In this document: in pieces, positions 25,766-34,044 of the stretch
Numbering within the stretch: the first letter of the stretch is position 1
How the letters are laid out: every line of letters starts with the position of its first letter
Virus record (IMG/VR): IMGVR_UViG_3300037882_001368
Span: 1-35,914 of that record
Strand: one strand, 5' to 3'
Length of the DNA stretch: 35,914 bases
Source: a virus
Notes under the pieces: model-generated
Told to the model about the DNA's origin: nothing
Seen by the model: only the letters and a program-made list of their open reading frames with translations
The model's database searches: none
Position numbers and translations under genes: made by a program

Positions 25766-28390
25766 ATGACGACAACATCACGCATTGAGGGCTTAGAAGC
25801 AGCTTTGGCAATTAAAGCACCAGTTCGTGTCGCCACTACTGCAAACACTTTCTTAAACGGATTGCAAATTATTGATGGCATAACTACACTTGAAAATGAT
25901 AGGGTGTTGGTAAAAAATCAAACAAATGCGGTTTTGAATGGTATATATATTGCAACTACTGGTAAATGGGTTAGAGCAGAAGATTTCAACGGCGCACGAG
26001 ATGTTGCGAAAGGCACAAGAGTATTTGTCACTGATGGCACAACCAATGCTAATATAATATATTTTGTCACAACTGAAAACCCGATTACGATTGGCACAAC
26101 TGCGCTTGCATTTGCAGCTGAGGATAGTTCAGGGTTTGATTTTATTTCGCCAATGACACAACTTGGTGATATTATTGTTGGTGGTGCTGCTGGCGCAGCG
26201 CAACGTTTAGCTGGTAACACGACTACAAATAGAAGGTTCTTAAATCAAACTGGTGACGGCACAAATAGCGCAATTCCATCATGGAATAGTATCGGCACGG
26301 CTGATTTGCCAACAGTTCCAATTACGAAAGGAGGCACTGGTGCAACTGATAAAACAAATGCGTTTGATGCTTTAGCTCCAACTACAACAAAAGGCGATAT
26401 CGTAGTTTTTAATGGAAGCAATAATATTAGGCTTCCAGTTGGTGCAAATGGTGCGGTTTTAGTTGCCAATAGCGCAACGGCTCCTGGCGTTGCTTGGGAT
26501 ACTGTAGCTGGAGGCAGTAGCATATTTGTTGACAATGTATTTCGCATTCAAGATGAAATTGACGGCACTAAAAGACTAGGGTTTCAAGTGTCTGGTATTT
26601 CAAGCGGTGCAACACGCATACTAACCCCACCAAATCAAGATGATACTATTGTTGGCACAACTGCAACGCAAACTTTAGCCAATAAAACTTTAACTACTCC
26701 AGTTATTAGTAGCATTTCTAATGGTGGAACAATTACATTACCAACTAGCACAACCACATTAGTTGGCAGGAATACTATTGACACATTAACAAATAAAACA
26801 CTTACATCACCAACTGTAACTGGTGGCACTGTGAACGCTTCTATTGTGCGAGTGAATGGCGTTGATGTGTTGACTGATAGTGATGGGTTAAATAGCCTTG
26901 CTGATGTTGATGCGGCTGGCGCAACTGTTGATGGTTCGTTATATGGATTAGAGTATAGTAGCGTCACTGGTGGTTACGCTTTAGATGCTATATCTGTATC
27001 TGGCGAGGTTAATACTGCAAGTAATGTTGGCGTGACTGGCGAAGGGGTATTTAAGCAAAAAACTGGCGTTGATTTAGAGTTTAAGAAAATTGTTGCTGGT
27101 AGTAATGTCACGGTAACTGGTGGCACTAGTGATATAACTATTGCTGCTGGCGGTGGCGGTGCAAATGCGCTCAATGATTTAAGTGATGTAATTATCACAA
27201 GTCCAGTTTCAGGGCAGGTAATAAGTTACAACGGCTCTAATTGGGTGAATGCAACTGTTGCTGGTGCGTTTGGTGGTGATTTTGCTGATTTAGGTGAGGT
27301 GACAATAACATCGGGTTTTGGATTTGATGTGAGAAGATTTGCGATTGCTAGCAATCATCGCATTCAATATGAGCATACAGTTAATACGCCATCAAGTTTT
27401 GCGTCTATTAATTTAATTAGGAATAATCAATCTAGTGGTGGTTTTGGAGTAAGCACAGGAATTAGAATTGATTGCACCGCTGGCGCAGCTGTTCAAAGTA
27501 ATGAATGGGCGTTATGTTCGGTGCTAGAAAATTATGCCACATTTAACGGTGGCGGTGGCGGTGGCGGTGCTGAGAATTGCGCTGCTTATTTTCAAGCTAA
27601 TCATTATCGTGCATATAGTTCATGGGGACTTGCGGTTGAAGCCAAAGATATGCTTGTTAGTGGTGTTGCAAGTGGTATTGTTTGGGGTATCGAAAATTTA
27701 CTTGTCACGGATAGGCAAAATGTAAGGTCTGATTTGATAGTGCAAACATTTTTGCAACGTAATTTTGGCACTGGTGCAACTGGACGAATTTATGCTTATG
27801 GTTTAGCTGATTGCGCTGCTAATCAGCCAACACAAAACACAGCGCAATATGGGTTTTTAGTTGGTGATAAAGACAATAGGCTTGCATTTTTTGGAGGGTT
27901 GCGTCCAACTGTAAATAATGGTTTTGCGGTTTATGCAAATGGAATAACAGGGTTTCAAGATGAAGGCAACAAAGTAACAGGATTGTTGCTTGCTGGCTCA
28001 TATTCTGGTGCTGCAATTTCTATACCAGCTAATAATTCTATTGCTTTTGAAAACACTAATGCTGTTAGGTTAGGTTATAGCACTGGCACGCTTGCTCTTG
28101 AAGCAACACGCCCTATTATTGCCAATGGTAGCGGATTACAGGCTTGTTTTCAAGGGGCAGGCAATGCGCAATGGGGTATTGATTTTAGTAATACTGGATT
28201 AGGCAGTGGTGTTTTGAACTCTCAAGGGTTTGCTATTAGAAATGGTGGGCTGCTTGATTTTAAGGCTGCGCAAGCAAATGGATATTTCACCAATGGCAAT
28301 ACTAGATTTTTTAATGGGCAACCATGGGCTGGTAGGTTTTTGCAAGTCACTGGTGATTTTGGAACGGGGTATATGGCAATTTATGTTTAA
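25766..28390 (+). CDS. Long tail fibre with shared attachment domain and fibre repeats
   Basis: An 874-residue fibre. The N-terminal ~120 residues (VRVATTANTFLNGLQIID, DRVLVKNQTNAVLNGIYIA, KWVRAEDFNGARDV) match the start of the upstream fibre. Next come fibre-shaft repeats, including LANKTLTTPVIS and LTNKTLTSPTVTG around residues 305-365, a motif typical of trimeric phage fibres, and a Gly-rich hinge (IAAGGGGANALNDLSD). The C-terminal ~370 residues are an aromatic, Gly/Asn-rich beta domain with a Gly7 run (NGGGGGGGAEN), probably the receptor-binding tip; no catalytic motif is visible. I use ATG 25766; a TTG two codons earlier is in the promoter. No ribosome site is seen. Confidence 0.85.
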   Translation: MTTTSRIEGLEAALAIKAPVRVATTANTFLNGLQIIDGITTLENDRVLVKNQTNAVLNGIYIATTGKWVRAEDFNGARDVAKGTRVFVTDGTTNANIIYFVTTENPITIGTTALAFAAEDSSGFDFISPMTQLGDIIVGGAAGAAQRLAGNTTTNRRFLNQTGDGTNSAIPSWNSIGTADLPTVPITKGGTGATDKTNAFDALAPTTTKGDIVVFNGSNNIRLPVGANGAVLVANSATAPGVAWDTVAGGSSIFVDNVFRIQDEIDGTKRLGFQVSGISSGATRILTPPNQDDTIVGTTATQTLANKTLTTPVISSISNGGTITLPTSTTTLVGRNTIDTLTNKTLTSPTVTGGTVNASIVRVNGVDVLTDSDGLNSLADVDAAGATVDGSLYGLEYSSVTGGYALDAISVSGEVNTASNVGVTGEGVFKQKTGVDLEFKKIVAGSNVTVTGGTSDITIAAGGGGANALNDLSDVIITSPVSGQVISYNGSNWVNATVAGAFGGDFADLGEVTITSGFGFDVRRFAIASNHRIQYEHTVNTPSSFASINLIRNNQSSGGFGVSTGIRIDCTAGAAVQSNEWALCSVLENYATFNGGGGGGGAENCAAYFQANHYRAYSSWGLAVEAKDMLVSGVASGIVWGIENLLVTDRQNVRSDLIVQTFLQRNFGTGATGRIYAYGLADCAANQPTQNTAQYGFLVGDKDNRLAFFGGLRPTVNNGFAVYANGITGFQDEGNKVTGLLLAGSYSGAAISIPANNSIAFENTNAVRLGYSTGTLALEATRPIIANGSGLQACFQGAGNAQWGIDFSNTGLGSGVLNSQGFAIRNGGLLDFKAAQANGYFTNGNTRFFNGQPWAGRFLQVTGDFGTGYMAIYV

Positions 28391-28461
28391 CATGAAAATA
28401 ATTTACATATGCAATTCAAAGTTTTATTTAATAAATAATTATTTATATTTGAGGCATTAAA

Positions 28462-28812
28462 ATGAGAATTAATTTTGAACAACCATTATTAAACGAATAT
28501 GGCGAACAATATATTGATATAGATTTTTCAAAAAACATTGAAAATCAAAAATTAATTGCTGAGCGTAAAGAGCCACATAAAAAGCCATGGTCAATGAAAG
28601 ATGCTGTAATTCAAATGTTACTTGCGCAAAATCAACAAATTGAGCAATTAGAAAAGTTACAACGTGGTAAAATTGTGTTATCATTAATTGATGGCAAAGA
28701 TGAGTTTAGTGCAGAAGAATTAGCAATTATAAAAAAAGCAACTGAGCCGCACCCTAATCCGATTGTTTGCTGCCGAATAATAGATTATATTGAACAATTA
28801 GAACGGAGATAA
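28462..28812 (+). CDS. Small protein of the fibre region (assembly accessory candidate)
   Basis: A 116-residue protein, MRINFEQPLLNEYGEQ.., with GAGG ribosome site. The sequence runs 'phi-x-F-x-x-P-L..' at the N-terminus, a Gln/Leu helix (AQNQQIEQLEKLQRG), and DEFSAEELAIIKKATEPHPNPIV. Similar short proteins starting with a 'FxxPLxxxDG' motif and ending in '(E)ELxLIKKxxxxxxxPxV' occur in the tail regions of many phages, where a chaperone-like role is suspected. The 71 bases upstream contain a 16-bp AT palindrome (28431-28446) and no clear promoter. Confidence 0.68.
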   Translation: MRINFEQPLLNEYGEQYIDIDFSKNIENQKLIAERKEPHKKPWSMKDAVIQMLLAQNQQIEQLEKLQRGKIVLSLIDGKDEFSAEELAIIKKATEPHPNPIVCCRIIDYIEQLERR

Positions 28813-28816
28813 TTAT

Positions 28817-29161
28817 ATGGCTAATAAAAAAATAGGGGCAATAAATAGCCAAGTTTTATTGCAGGAAAATGCAACAAGCACGGTGGCAGGGGCTGCGGTT
28901 GATGTTGAACAAAGCGGCACATATAGATTTTTAGTTGAGGGAACATTAGATGCAACGGCAAGACCTCAATTATTTGTAAAATCTAAAAATGGAACAAGGC
29001 AAGCCTATACAACTATTAGCAATGGTTTGGAATTAAGTGCAACATTGACAAATAGCGGAAGAACAATAAATGTTGATTTGGGTGCTGGTGATGAGGTTGA
29101 TAGTCAAAACCTTGCTGGCGGCACAACTAATTATATCACTAAATTAACAAGGATTAGATAA
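28817..29161 (+). CDS. Small beta-rich virion-type protein
   Basis: A 114-residue protein (MANKKIGAINSQVLL..) with AGGAGAT-like ribosome site (CGGAGATAA). It is built of alternating strands (SGTYRFLVEGTLD, QLFVKSKNG, ELSATLTNSGRTINVDLGAGD, NYITKLTRIR), suggesting a small beta sandwich, such as a fibre-associated or decoration protein. No family recognised. Its stop overlaps the tailspike start (TAATG), so it is probably made in step with the tailspike and may be its adaptor; that is inference. Confidence 0.7.
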   Translation: MANKKIGAINSQVLLQENATSTVAGAAVDVEQSGTYRFLVEGTLDATARPQLFVKSKNGTRQAYTTISNGLELSATLTNSGRTINVDLGAGDEVDSQNLAGGTTNYITKLTRIR

Positions 29162-31614
29162 TGCCATATTTTTCATCGCAGCTTCGTCAAATTGATACTG
29201 GAATATATGTCTATGAAGCCAATTTAGGCGAAAGTATGGCTGAATTATTGTCAGACAATTATTTTAGTGGATTACCAAATAATGCAATAGTTAAAATTGT
29301 TGACAAAGACGGAGCTTCAAAGTCCAGTTATCGCACATTTATTAACAACTTCACCCTTACCATAAACGCAGTCGGCACTGCTAGCGTGGCTGGTGGTTCT
29401 GGGAGTGGTTCTAAAGTATTTAATGTTAAAGATTTTGGTGCTAAAGGTGATGGAGTAACTGATGATAGGGCTGCGATACAAGCAGCTATAAATGCCCTTG
29501 GTGTTGCTGGCGGGGGTATTTTATATGCTCCTAAGGGAGATTATGTAATTAATGGTGATTTAGTACCTACTTCTACTTTGCAGTTACTAGGTGATGGGCG
29601 GGGAGCTACTATATTTAGAGTACCTAACGGTAATAGTGCAAGAAACTCTATATTTAGATACGTTAATATGTCTGTGCCATTTAGTCGAGTTACAATTAAA
29701 GGTATAACATTTCGAGGTCAGTGGGATAATTTCCAAAGTGAACTCTCTGCAAATGGGTTAATTACTCTTAAAAATATAGATGATTTATTTATTGATGAGT
29801 GTGAATTTTTATACTCAAGAGCTTTTACTCTAAACATCAATGAAGTAAGAAATGTCAAAATAACAAATAATGTATTTTCGCATAGTGTTAGAGACATGTG
29901 TGCTATTTGGAATGCACCTAATGTTATTATAAAAGATAATATATTTAGGCATAATGATGATGATGTTATATCATTGCAAATAGAGAATGTTACTACAGTT
30001 CCTGTTAGAAGTAGAGCGGTTATTACCGGTAACATCATGGAAGATACTTCTGGAATATCTATACAAGGTACAAAATCGGTTACATTATCTGATAACATTT
30101 TTCATAGAACTAAAGGGCAAGCATTCATTATTACAGGCTCTCCTGCCTTTGGTATTAATAAAGTAAGTGGTCATAGTGTTATAGTGAATAATAATGTTAT
30201 TAATGATGTAATAGATAGATTTTACAATGTTAATGGCGCTGCTTCTGATATTAATTCTAGAAAATATATAAATATAAATGGCGTAACTCCTTTAGCTGGC
30301 GGGCTTCCAGTACCTCCCGGTGAATATACTTCTACAGGGGCAATGCAGTCACCTTATGATTATTACTACACAACTGCTGGAGTCGACAATCTCTTGCCTG
30401 TTAGAATGACTGAAGGTATTATTATATCTAACAACGAAATGAGAAGAACACTACCTGCTGTTGCAAATTATAGTGATTGGGGGTTTGGGCAATGTTTTAG
30501 TAAAAATGGTTTTGTAAACACTGAAGTAACTGATGATATGTTAAATTGTGCTGGTATAGATTTACGTATACCTATTAAAGACGTATCTATATTTGATAAT
30601 CACATAGATACAGGAAGAACATCAGTCAGAATATTAAGCGTATCGGGACATACTATTACTGATTATGATGCAAAAAATATTATAATATATAATAATACAT
30701 TGAAAGGATTTACAACTGCTGGAATACAATGGAATGCGGCAAGTTTGACTCATCAAGATATTATAGTAGAGAATAATTTGTTTGATGGTGATTATCGCAT
30801 GGTTTCATCTAATCGTAAAACTCCTTTAGATGGGACGTACTTAGCTGACGGAGATCCTACAGCATTAGCAATAGCGTTTTGTGGAGGAGCTATAGTAAAA
30901 AACAATACATTTAGAAACGTTTGTAGAGTAACTGAATCTGGAGCTTCTGTTAATTTTACGTATTTTGAAGGTAATATAGTAATAGCAGACCCTGTGAGCG
31001 GTGCTGGGTTTAGTACCAGTAATAAAGGAGTCGGTAATATACCAAACATAGGCTCTGGTGATGCATTTTGGTTGCTTGCTAGAAATTGCGATCCAGCCTC
31101 CGCTGAATATGATAGAAGCTATGGCAGAAACCTCAAAGTATCTAATGGCGTTCCTAATAATGGTAAATGGTTAGAGGGTACTGTAGTAAAAAGTAGGGAT
31201 AGTGGGATTACGGTTAATGGTGTAAGTTCATTTTTTTTAAGAACTACTACTGGGAGTAATCATGTAGTAGGAACTGATTGGTCGGAGCTTAGAATACCTT
31301 ATGGCGAAAACGCACCTTATGGTTCTAATTTAAGATTTAGGTCTGGAAACGCTGGAGTAGGTTCTATTGAGGCATTTGGTACAGCAGCCAATATTAATAT
31401 TGAGTTAGTACCTAAAGGTACTAATGCAGATGTTAGAGTTACAACTCCTTTTGGATTACGCAGCTATGATGTTGCTAGTTTGCCAGCAGCAGCTAATCAT
31501 AATGGAGATGTTGTTCATGTGTCTAATGGTAATGCTGGACAGCCTTGTTTAGCCGTAAGTAATGGAACAAATTGGTTGCGTATAGGACTTGGTACGGCAG
31601 TTAGCGCAACATAA
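29161..31614 (+). CDS. Tailspike with pectate-lyase-type beta-helix (depolymerase candidate)
   Basis: An 817-residue spike. Residues ~1-85 are an attachment domain unlike that of the two fibres. VFNVKDFGAKGDGVTDDRAAIQAAI (split here as VFNVKDFGAKGDG and VTDDRAAIQAAI, ~93-118) is the hallmark start of a pectate lyase 3/right-handed beta-helix. Successive helix turns follow (NVKITNNVF, NVIIKDNIF, SVTLSDNIF, DIIVENNLF). The C-terminal ~150 residues end NGTNWLRIG, a common spike cap. Such proteins usually degrade capsule or O-antigen; catalytic residues cannot be named. Arginine is mostly AGA in the helix, while neighbouring genes use CGT/CGC more, suggesting acquisition from another phage. Confidence 0.88.
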   Translation: MPYFSSQLRQIDTGIYVYEANLGESMAELLSDNYFSGLPNNAIVKIVDKDGASKSSYRTFINNFTLTINAVGTASVAGGSGSGSKVFNVKDFGAKGDGVTDDRAAIQAAINALGVAGGGILYAPKGDYVINGDLVPTSTLQLLGDGRGATIFRVPNGNSARNSIFRYVNMSVPFSRVTIKGITFRGQWDNFQSELSANGLITLKNIDDLFIDECEFLYSRAFTLNINEVRNVKITNNVFSHSVRDMCAIWNAPNVIIKDNIFRHNDDDVISLQIENVTTVPVRSRAVITGNIMEDTSGISIQGTKSVTLSDNIFHRTKGQAFIITGSPAFGINKVSGHSVIVNNNVINDVIDRFYNVNGAASDINSRKYININGVTPLAGGLPVPPGEYTSTGAMQSPYDYYYTTAGVDNLLPVRMTEGIIISNNEMRRTLPAVANYSDWGFGQCFSKNGFVNTEVTDDMLNCAGIDLRIPIKDVSIFDNHIDTGRTSVRILSVSGHTITDYDAKNIIIYNNTLKGFTTAGIQWNAASLTHQDIIVENNLFDGDYRMVSSNRKTPLDGTYLADGDPTALAIAFCGGAIVKNNTFRNVCRVTESGASVNFTYFEGNIVIADPVSGAGFSTSNKGVGNIPNIGSGDAFWLLARNCDPASAEYDRSYGRNLKVSNGVPNNGKWLEGTVVKSRDSGITVNGVSSFFLRTTTGSNHVVGTDWSELRIPYGENAPYGSNLRFRSGNAGVGSIEAFGTAANINIELVPKGTNADVRVTTPFGLRSYDVASLPAAANHNGDVVHVSNGNAGQPCLAVSNGTNWLRIGLGTAVSAT

Positions 31615-31629
31615 TAAAGGAACAACAGT

Positions 31630-31755
31630 ATGACCAACGATTATATTTTTCTCTACCAAAACGATGATTTTTCACCTATAATAGACGATAACATGAGAAC
31701 GGATTTCGATGACAATTCAATCAATCATACAACCACTAATCAGACCAGTAATTAG
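31630..31755 (+). CDS. Very small overlapping ORF after the tailspike
   Basis: A 41-codon frame (MTNDYIFLYQNDDF..) with AAAGGAA about seven bases before the ATG. It overlaps the start of the next gene by 47 bases in another frame. The acidic, Asn/Asp-rich sequence is not recognised. It is supported only by start context and by filling the gap between tailspike and lectin-like gene; it might simply be a leader coupling translation into the next gene. Confidence 0.45.
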   Translation: MTNDYIFLYQNDDFSPIIDDNMRTDFDDNSINHTTTNQTSN

Positions 31756-32497
31756 CTCTATTGTTGGTGCTGATAATTTTTCACCATTTCAGTTGCCGAA
31801 CCTTGCGATATGGTTAGATGCGTTTGATTTGCCAAGCAACACAACGCTTGCTTCATCGTTGCTCAACAAAGGTAATATGGGCGTTGGCAATGCAACTCAA
31901 GCAACGCCGTTGCGTCAACCATTATATGTTGCTAATGGGATTAACGGTAGACCAGCCTTACGTGGATTGCATGATGGCGTTAATGCGTCACAATTAGATA
32001 TTGCTGACCACCCTGCTTTAAGATATACTCAATTTACTATATATGCTGTTTTTCAGCGAAATGCAGACACTGGTGCGCCAGAAACTATAGGAGGAAAATA
32101 TACGGCTGACGGCACAAATCGCCGTGAACATTGGGCGCAAATAAACGGCGGTGGAACAGTAGATAGCTTAAACTTAACTGTGTCACCAGGTGGCACAAGC
32201 ACAGGGTTGCAAGTATTAAATGGAACAGTTGCACAACCAATTAACACTCCACGTATTGCTAGATATCAATTTACTGGAACGCAATTACAAGCTCAAACTA
32301 TTGGATTTAACGAATCAACGCTAAGTTATGCGGGCGGAGTATTTAATGGCACAGGTAAATATACATTATTTTCACGTCCCGAGTTTGCCTCGCCATTCAA
32401 CGGATTAATTGGAACATATTTGTTTTATACAGTTTCTCATGATATTATAACGCAGAATCATATAATTAATTATCTTAAAAGACCATATGGGATTTAA
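31709..32497 (+). CDS. Lectin-like protein related to the first fibre's lectin domain
   Basis: A 262-residue protein. Segments LPNLAIWLDAFDLPS, ALRGLHDGVNAS, FTIYAVFQ and the ending FNGLIGTYLFYTVSHDIITQ..YLKRPYGI have the layout of a concanavalin A/LamG-type sandwich. They parallel the lectin part of the fibre at 23021 (NLLAWLDFKDKST, CFVIFKP, FVGEILEIMFFNSTPIVEQ..YVSDNYGI). The short N-terminus (SIIQPLIRPVISSIVG) may dock it on the tail. It probably binds carbohydrate at the cell surface or caps a fibre. ACGGA lies before the ATG. Confidence 0.75.
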   Translation: MTIQSIIQPLIRPVISSIVGADNFSPFQLPNLAIWLDAFDLPSNTTLASSLLNKGNMGVGNATQATPLRQPLYVANGINGRPALRGLHDGVNASQLDIADHPALRYTQFTIYAVFQRNADTGAPETIGGKYTADGTNRREHWAQINGGGTVDSLNLTVSPGGTSTGLQVLNGTVAQPINTPRIARYQFTGTQLQAQTIGFNESTLSYAGGVFNGTGKYTLFSRPEFASPFNGLIGTYLFYTVSHDIITQNHIINYLKRPYGI

Positions 32498-32499
32498 CT

Positions 32500-32694
32500 A
32501 TGAAAATAATTGAAACAATATATGAATGGTTAATTGAAATATGGCTTGTAATTGTATGGTTTATTGCTGTTTTATTTGCTAATTCAATAGATTTTTTTGA
32601 TAATCACGCTGCTGGGTTGACATTTTTGTGCGGAGTTCCATTTGTAGTTATGAAAACAATTAAGGCGTGGCGTGATATTAAACGAGGTAAGTAA
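32500..32694 (+). CDS. Holin candidate (two-membrane-segment protein)
   Basis: A 64-residue protein, MKIIETIYEWLIEIW.., with a long hydrophobic segment at residues ~10-30 (WLIEIWLVIVWFIAVLFA) and a second at ~38-53 (AGLTFLCGVPFVVMKTI), and a basic C-terminus (KAWRDIKRGK). Size, topology and position directly before the endolysin fit a small class II-type holin that opens the inner membrane at lysis. GGGA precedes the ATG; its stop overlaps the endolysin start (TAATG). Another small membrane protein of the lysis cassette is possible. Confidence 0.72.
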   Translation: MKIIETIYEWLIEIWLVIVWFIAVLFANSIDFFDNHAAGLTFLCGVPFVVMKTIKAWRDIKRGK

Positions 32695-33458
32695 TGAAAA
32701 CATCATATAAGGGAATTGCGTTAATTAAAGAGTTTGAAGGGTTAAAACTTGATGCTTATCAATGTAGCGCTGGCGTGTGGACGATTGGTTTTGGAACTAC
32801 TAAATATCCAAATGGCGAAAAAGTTAAAAATGGTGACAAATTGTCAGGCTTAAAGCAAGCTAACGATTATCTTCATCATGATTTAATTCAGTATGAGCAA
32901 GCGGTTGACAGACTTGTGCAAGTGCCACTGACGCAAAATCAATATGACGCACTGGTGAGTTTCGTTTATAATCTTGGGGCGGGCAGTTTGGCGAAATCCA
33001 CTTTGCTTAAAAAACTTAACGCTGGTGATTATGCGGGTGCATCAAAAGAGTTCAAAAAATGGATTTATGCAACTGACCCTAAAACTGGTAAGCGCATCAA
33101 ATTAACCGGATTAATTGCTCGCCGCAAACGTGAAGCGGAATTGTTTATGAGTAACAATAATCCAACTACTTTTCGAAGAATACACGAGCCCGACCCAAAC
33201 AACACACCAATACCAGTTGCAACCCTACCATTACCAACCGCACAACAACAAGGTTATGAACCACAAGTAAAGCAAAGCAACCCAACTGTGGTAACTGTAG
33301 GGGCTGGTAGTGCAATCGCTGGCAGCGTGGCGATAGTTGAATATTTACCATACATCACAGACATACTGCATGTGGTGCGTGACCTAGACTGGCGTGTTGT
33401 GGTGACAACTGTTTCCATTTTGGCAATAGTTGGGTTTATCTGGTGGAGGCGGAGATGA
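32694..33458 (+). CDS. Endolysin (GH24 lysozyme) with C-terminal membrane anchor
   Basis: Cuts peptidoglycan at lysis. Residues ~1-150 are a T4/P22-type lysozyme: IKEFEGLKLDAYQCSAGVWT places E15, C24 and T30 in the exact E-8-(D/C)-5-T spacing of the GH24 catalytic triad, with Cys in the Asp position as in P1/R21-like enzymes. TIGFGTT, QYDALVSFVYNLG and LTGLIARRKREAELF complete the domain. A Pro/Asn/Gln linker (~155-195) leads to a weak hydrophobic stretch (~200-217) and a clear membrane segment (~232-250, VVVTTVSILAIVGFIWW) ending RRR. There is no N-terminal signal or SAR segment. The C-terminal anchor is unusual. GAGG precedes the ATG. Confidence 0.92.
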   Translation: MKTSYKGIALIKEFEGLKLDAYQCSAGVWTIGFGTTKYPNGEKVKNGDKLSGLKQANDYLHHDLIQYEQAVDRLVQVPLTQNQYDALVSFVYNLGAGSLAKSTLLKKLNAGDYAGASKEFKKWIYATDPKTGKRIKLTGLIARRKREAELFMSNNNPTTFRRIHEPDPNNTPIPVATLPLPTAQQQGYEPQVKQSNPTVVTVGAGSAIAGSVAIVEYLPYITDILHVVRDLDWRVVVTTVSILAIVGFIWWRRR

Positions 33459-33637
33459 TTAACCGCATATATTTATGGCTTATAGCGCAACAAGAAAAAA
33501 GGCACGAAAAAAGCCTTAAAAAAGCGTATAAACAATTAAACTTAACTAACACGTCATTTGATGATTTTAAGATTTATATGAATAATTTATCAGATGGCTT
33601 AAGGGGTTTATCCAATGTTCTCAATGGCAAAAATTAA
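33455..33637 (+). CDS. Small amphipathic protein of the lysis cassette
   Basis: A 60-residue protein, MINRIYLWLIAQQEKRHEKSLKK.., start overlapping the endolysin stop (ATGA) with GGAGGCGGAG upstream. The N-terminal ~12 residues are hydrophobic, then a strongly basic helix follows and a Leu/Asn-rich end (NNLSDGLRGLSNVL). Unrecognised. Its location between endolysin and spanins suggests a lysis accessory (antiholin-like or membrane-associated), but there is no direct evidence. I prefer the ATG at 33455 to an in-frame GTG at 33443. Confidence 0.65.
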   Translation: MINRIYLWLIAQQEKRHEKSLKKAYKQLNLTNTSFDDFKIYMNNLSDGLRGLSNVLNGKN

Positions 33638-33845
33638 AGCATGGCTTATTTCAGTTGCAGGGATATTATCTGCAATAGCGGTTATTTTTATGTCAGGAAA
33701 ACGCAAGGGCAAATCCGAATTGGAGGCAAAACAGAATGACAAAATACTTCAAGACACGAAGGAAATTAAAAAGGTTGAAAATACTATTGCTAGTATGCCT
33801 GATGATAAGCGTGAACGGTTGCGAGAAAAATATACCATTGACTGA
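33615..33845 (+). CDS. Inner-membrane spanin (Rz-like)
   Basis: A 76-residue protein with one N-terminal membrane segment (residues ~9-26, WLISVAGILSAIAVIFM) then a charged periplasmic coiled coil (KSELEAKQNDKILQDTKEIK). This matches i-spanins, which fuse inner and outer membranes in the last step of Gram-negative lysis. AAGGGG precedes the ATG. The overlapping lipoprotein gene in another frame supports the assignment. It is shorter than lambda Rz. Confidence 0.8.
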   Translation: MFSMAKIKAWLISVAGILSAIAVIFMSGKRKGKSELEAKQNDKILQDTKEIKKVENTIASMPDDKRERLREKYTID

Positions 33846-33972
33846 TAGCTATTGCTTGCACAGTAACATGATATTTTTTCACCCTGATGACGTGATGAAT
33901 GAGCGCACCGAAACAGCTATTATTCTGCACAATCAGAAAATAGAAAAATTGTGTGGCGAAAAAAATATATAA
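33736..33972 (+). CDS. Outer-membrane lipoprotein spanin (Rz1-like)
   Basis: A 78-residue protein starting inside the i-spanin gene in a different frame, with GGAGG at proper spacing. A basic N-terminus and hydrophobic core (LKILLLVCLMISVNGC) end in a lipobox-like V-N-G-C29, so Cys29 should be lipidated. The mature part, DSYCLHSNMIFFHPDD..ETAIILHNQKIEKLCG, matches the 'DSYC..I.(hydrophobic)..D..(T)...HN.....LC' pattern common to Rz1-like phage lipoproteins. It forms the spanin pair with 33615-33845. It is the last plus-strand gene before the convergent junction. Confidence 0.85.
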   Translation: MTKYFKTRRKLKRLKILLLVCLMISVNGCEKNIPLTDSYCLHSNMIFFHPDDVMNERTETAIILHNQKIEKLCGEKNI

Positions 33973-33973
33973 A

Positions 33974-34044
33974 TGTGACGTGATGGAATCGAGCCATCAA
34001 CGAGCCACCCGAAGTGGCATGTTTTACCATTAAACTAACGTCAC
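33974..34044 (-). tRNA. tRNA, anticodon UCG (probable tRNA-Arg)
   Basis: Read leftward, 71 bases fold as a cloverleaf: acceptor GTGACGT/ACGTCAC, D arm GTTT-AATGGTA-AAAC, anticodon arm TGCCA-CTTCGGG-TGGCT, a four-base variable region, and T arm GATGG-CTCGATT-CCATC with discriminator A. Positions 34-36 read UCG, for Arg codon CGA, and G37 suits a CNN-reading tRNA. Oddities: the first base pair of the anticodon stem is T-T, the T loop begins with C rather than T54, and no CCA is encoded. It is probably functional, supplying a codon that may be rare in the host, but the oddities allow a decayed copy. Confidence 0.75.

Noticed and set aside
23021-28390. Diversity-generating retroelement target in the fibre genes, as in Bordetella phage BPP-1
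   Set aside because: No reverse transcriptase, template repeat or matching variable repeat could be found; the only strong similarity between the fibres is at their N-terminal attachment domains.
28431-28446. Perfect 16-bp AT palindrome before the gene at 28462
   Set aside because: Pure A/T palindromes of this length are expected by chance in such AT-rich DNA, and no T-rich tract or promoter boxes accompany it clearly.
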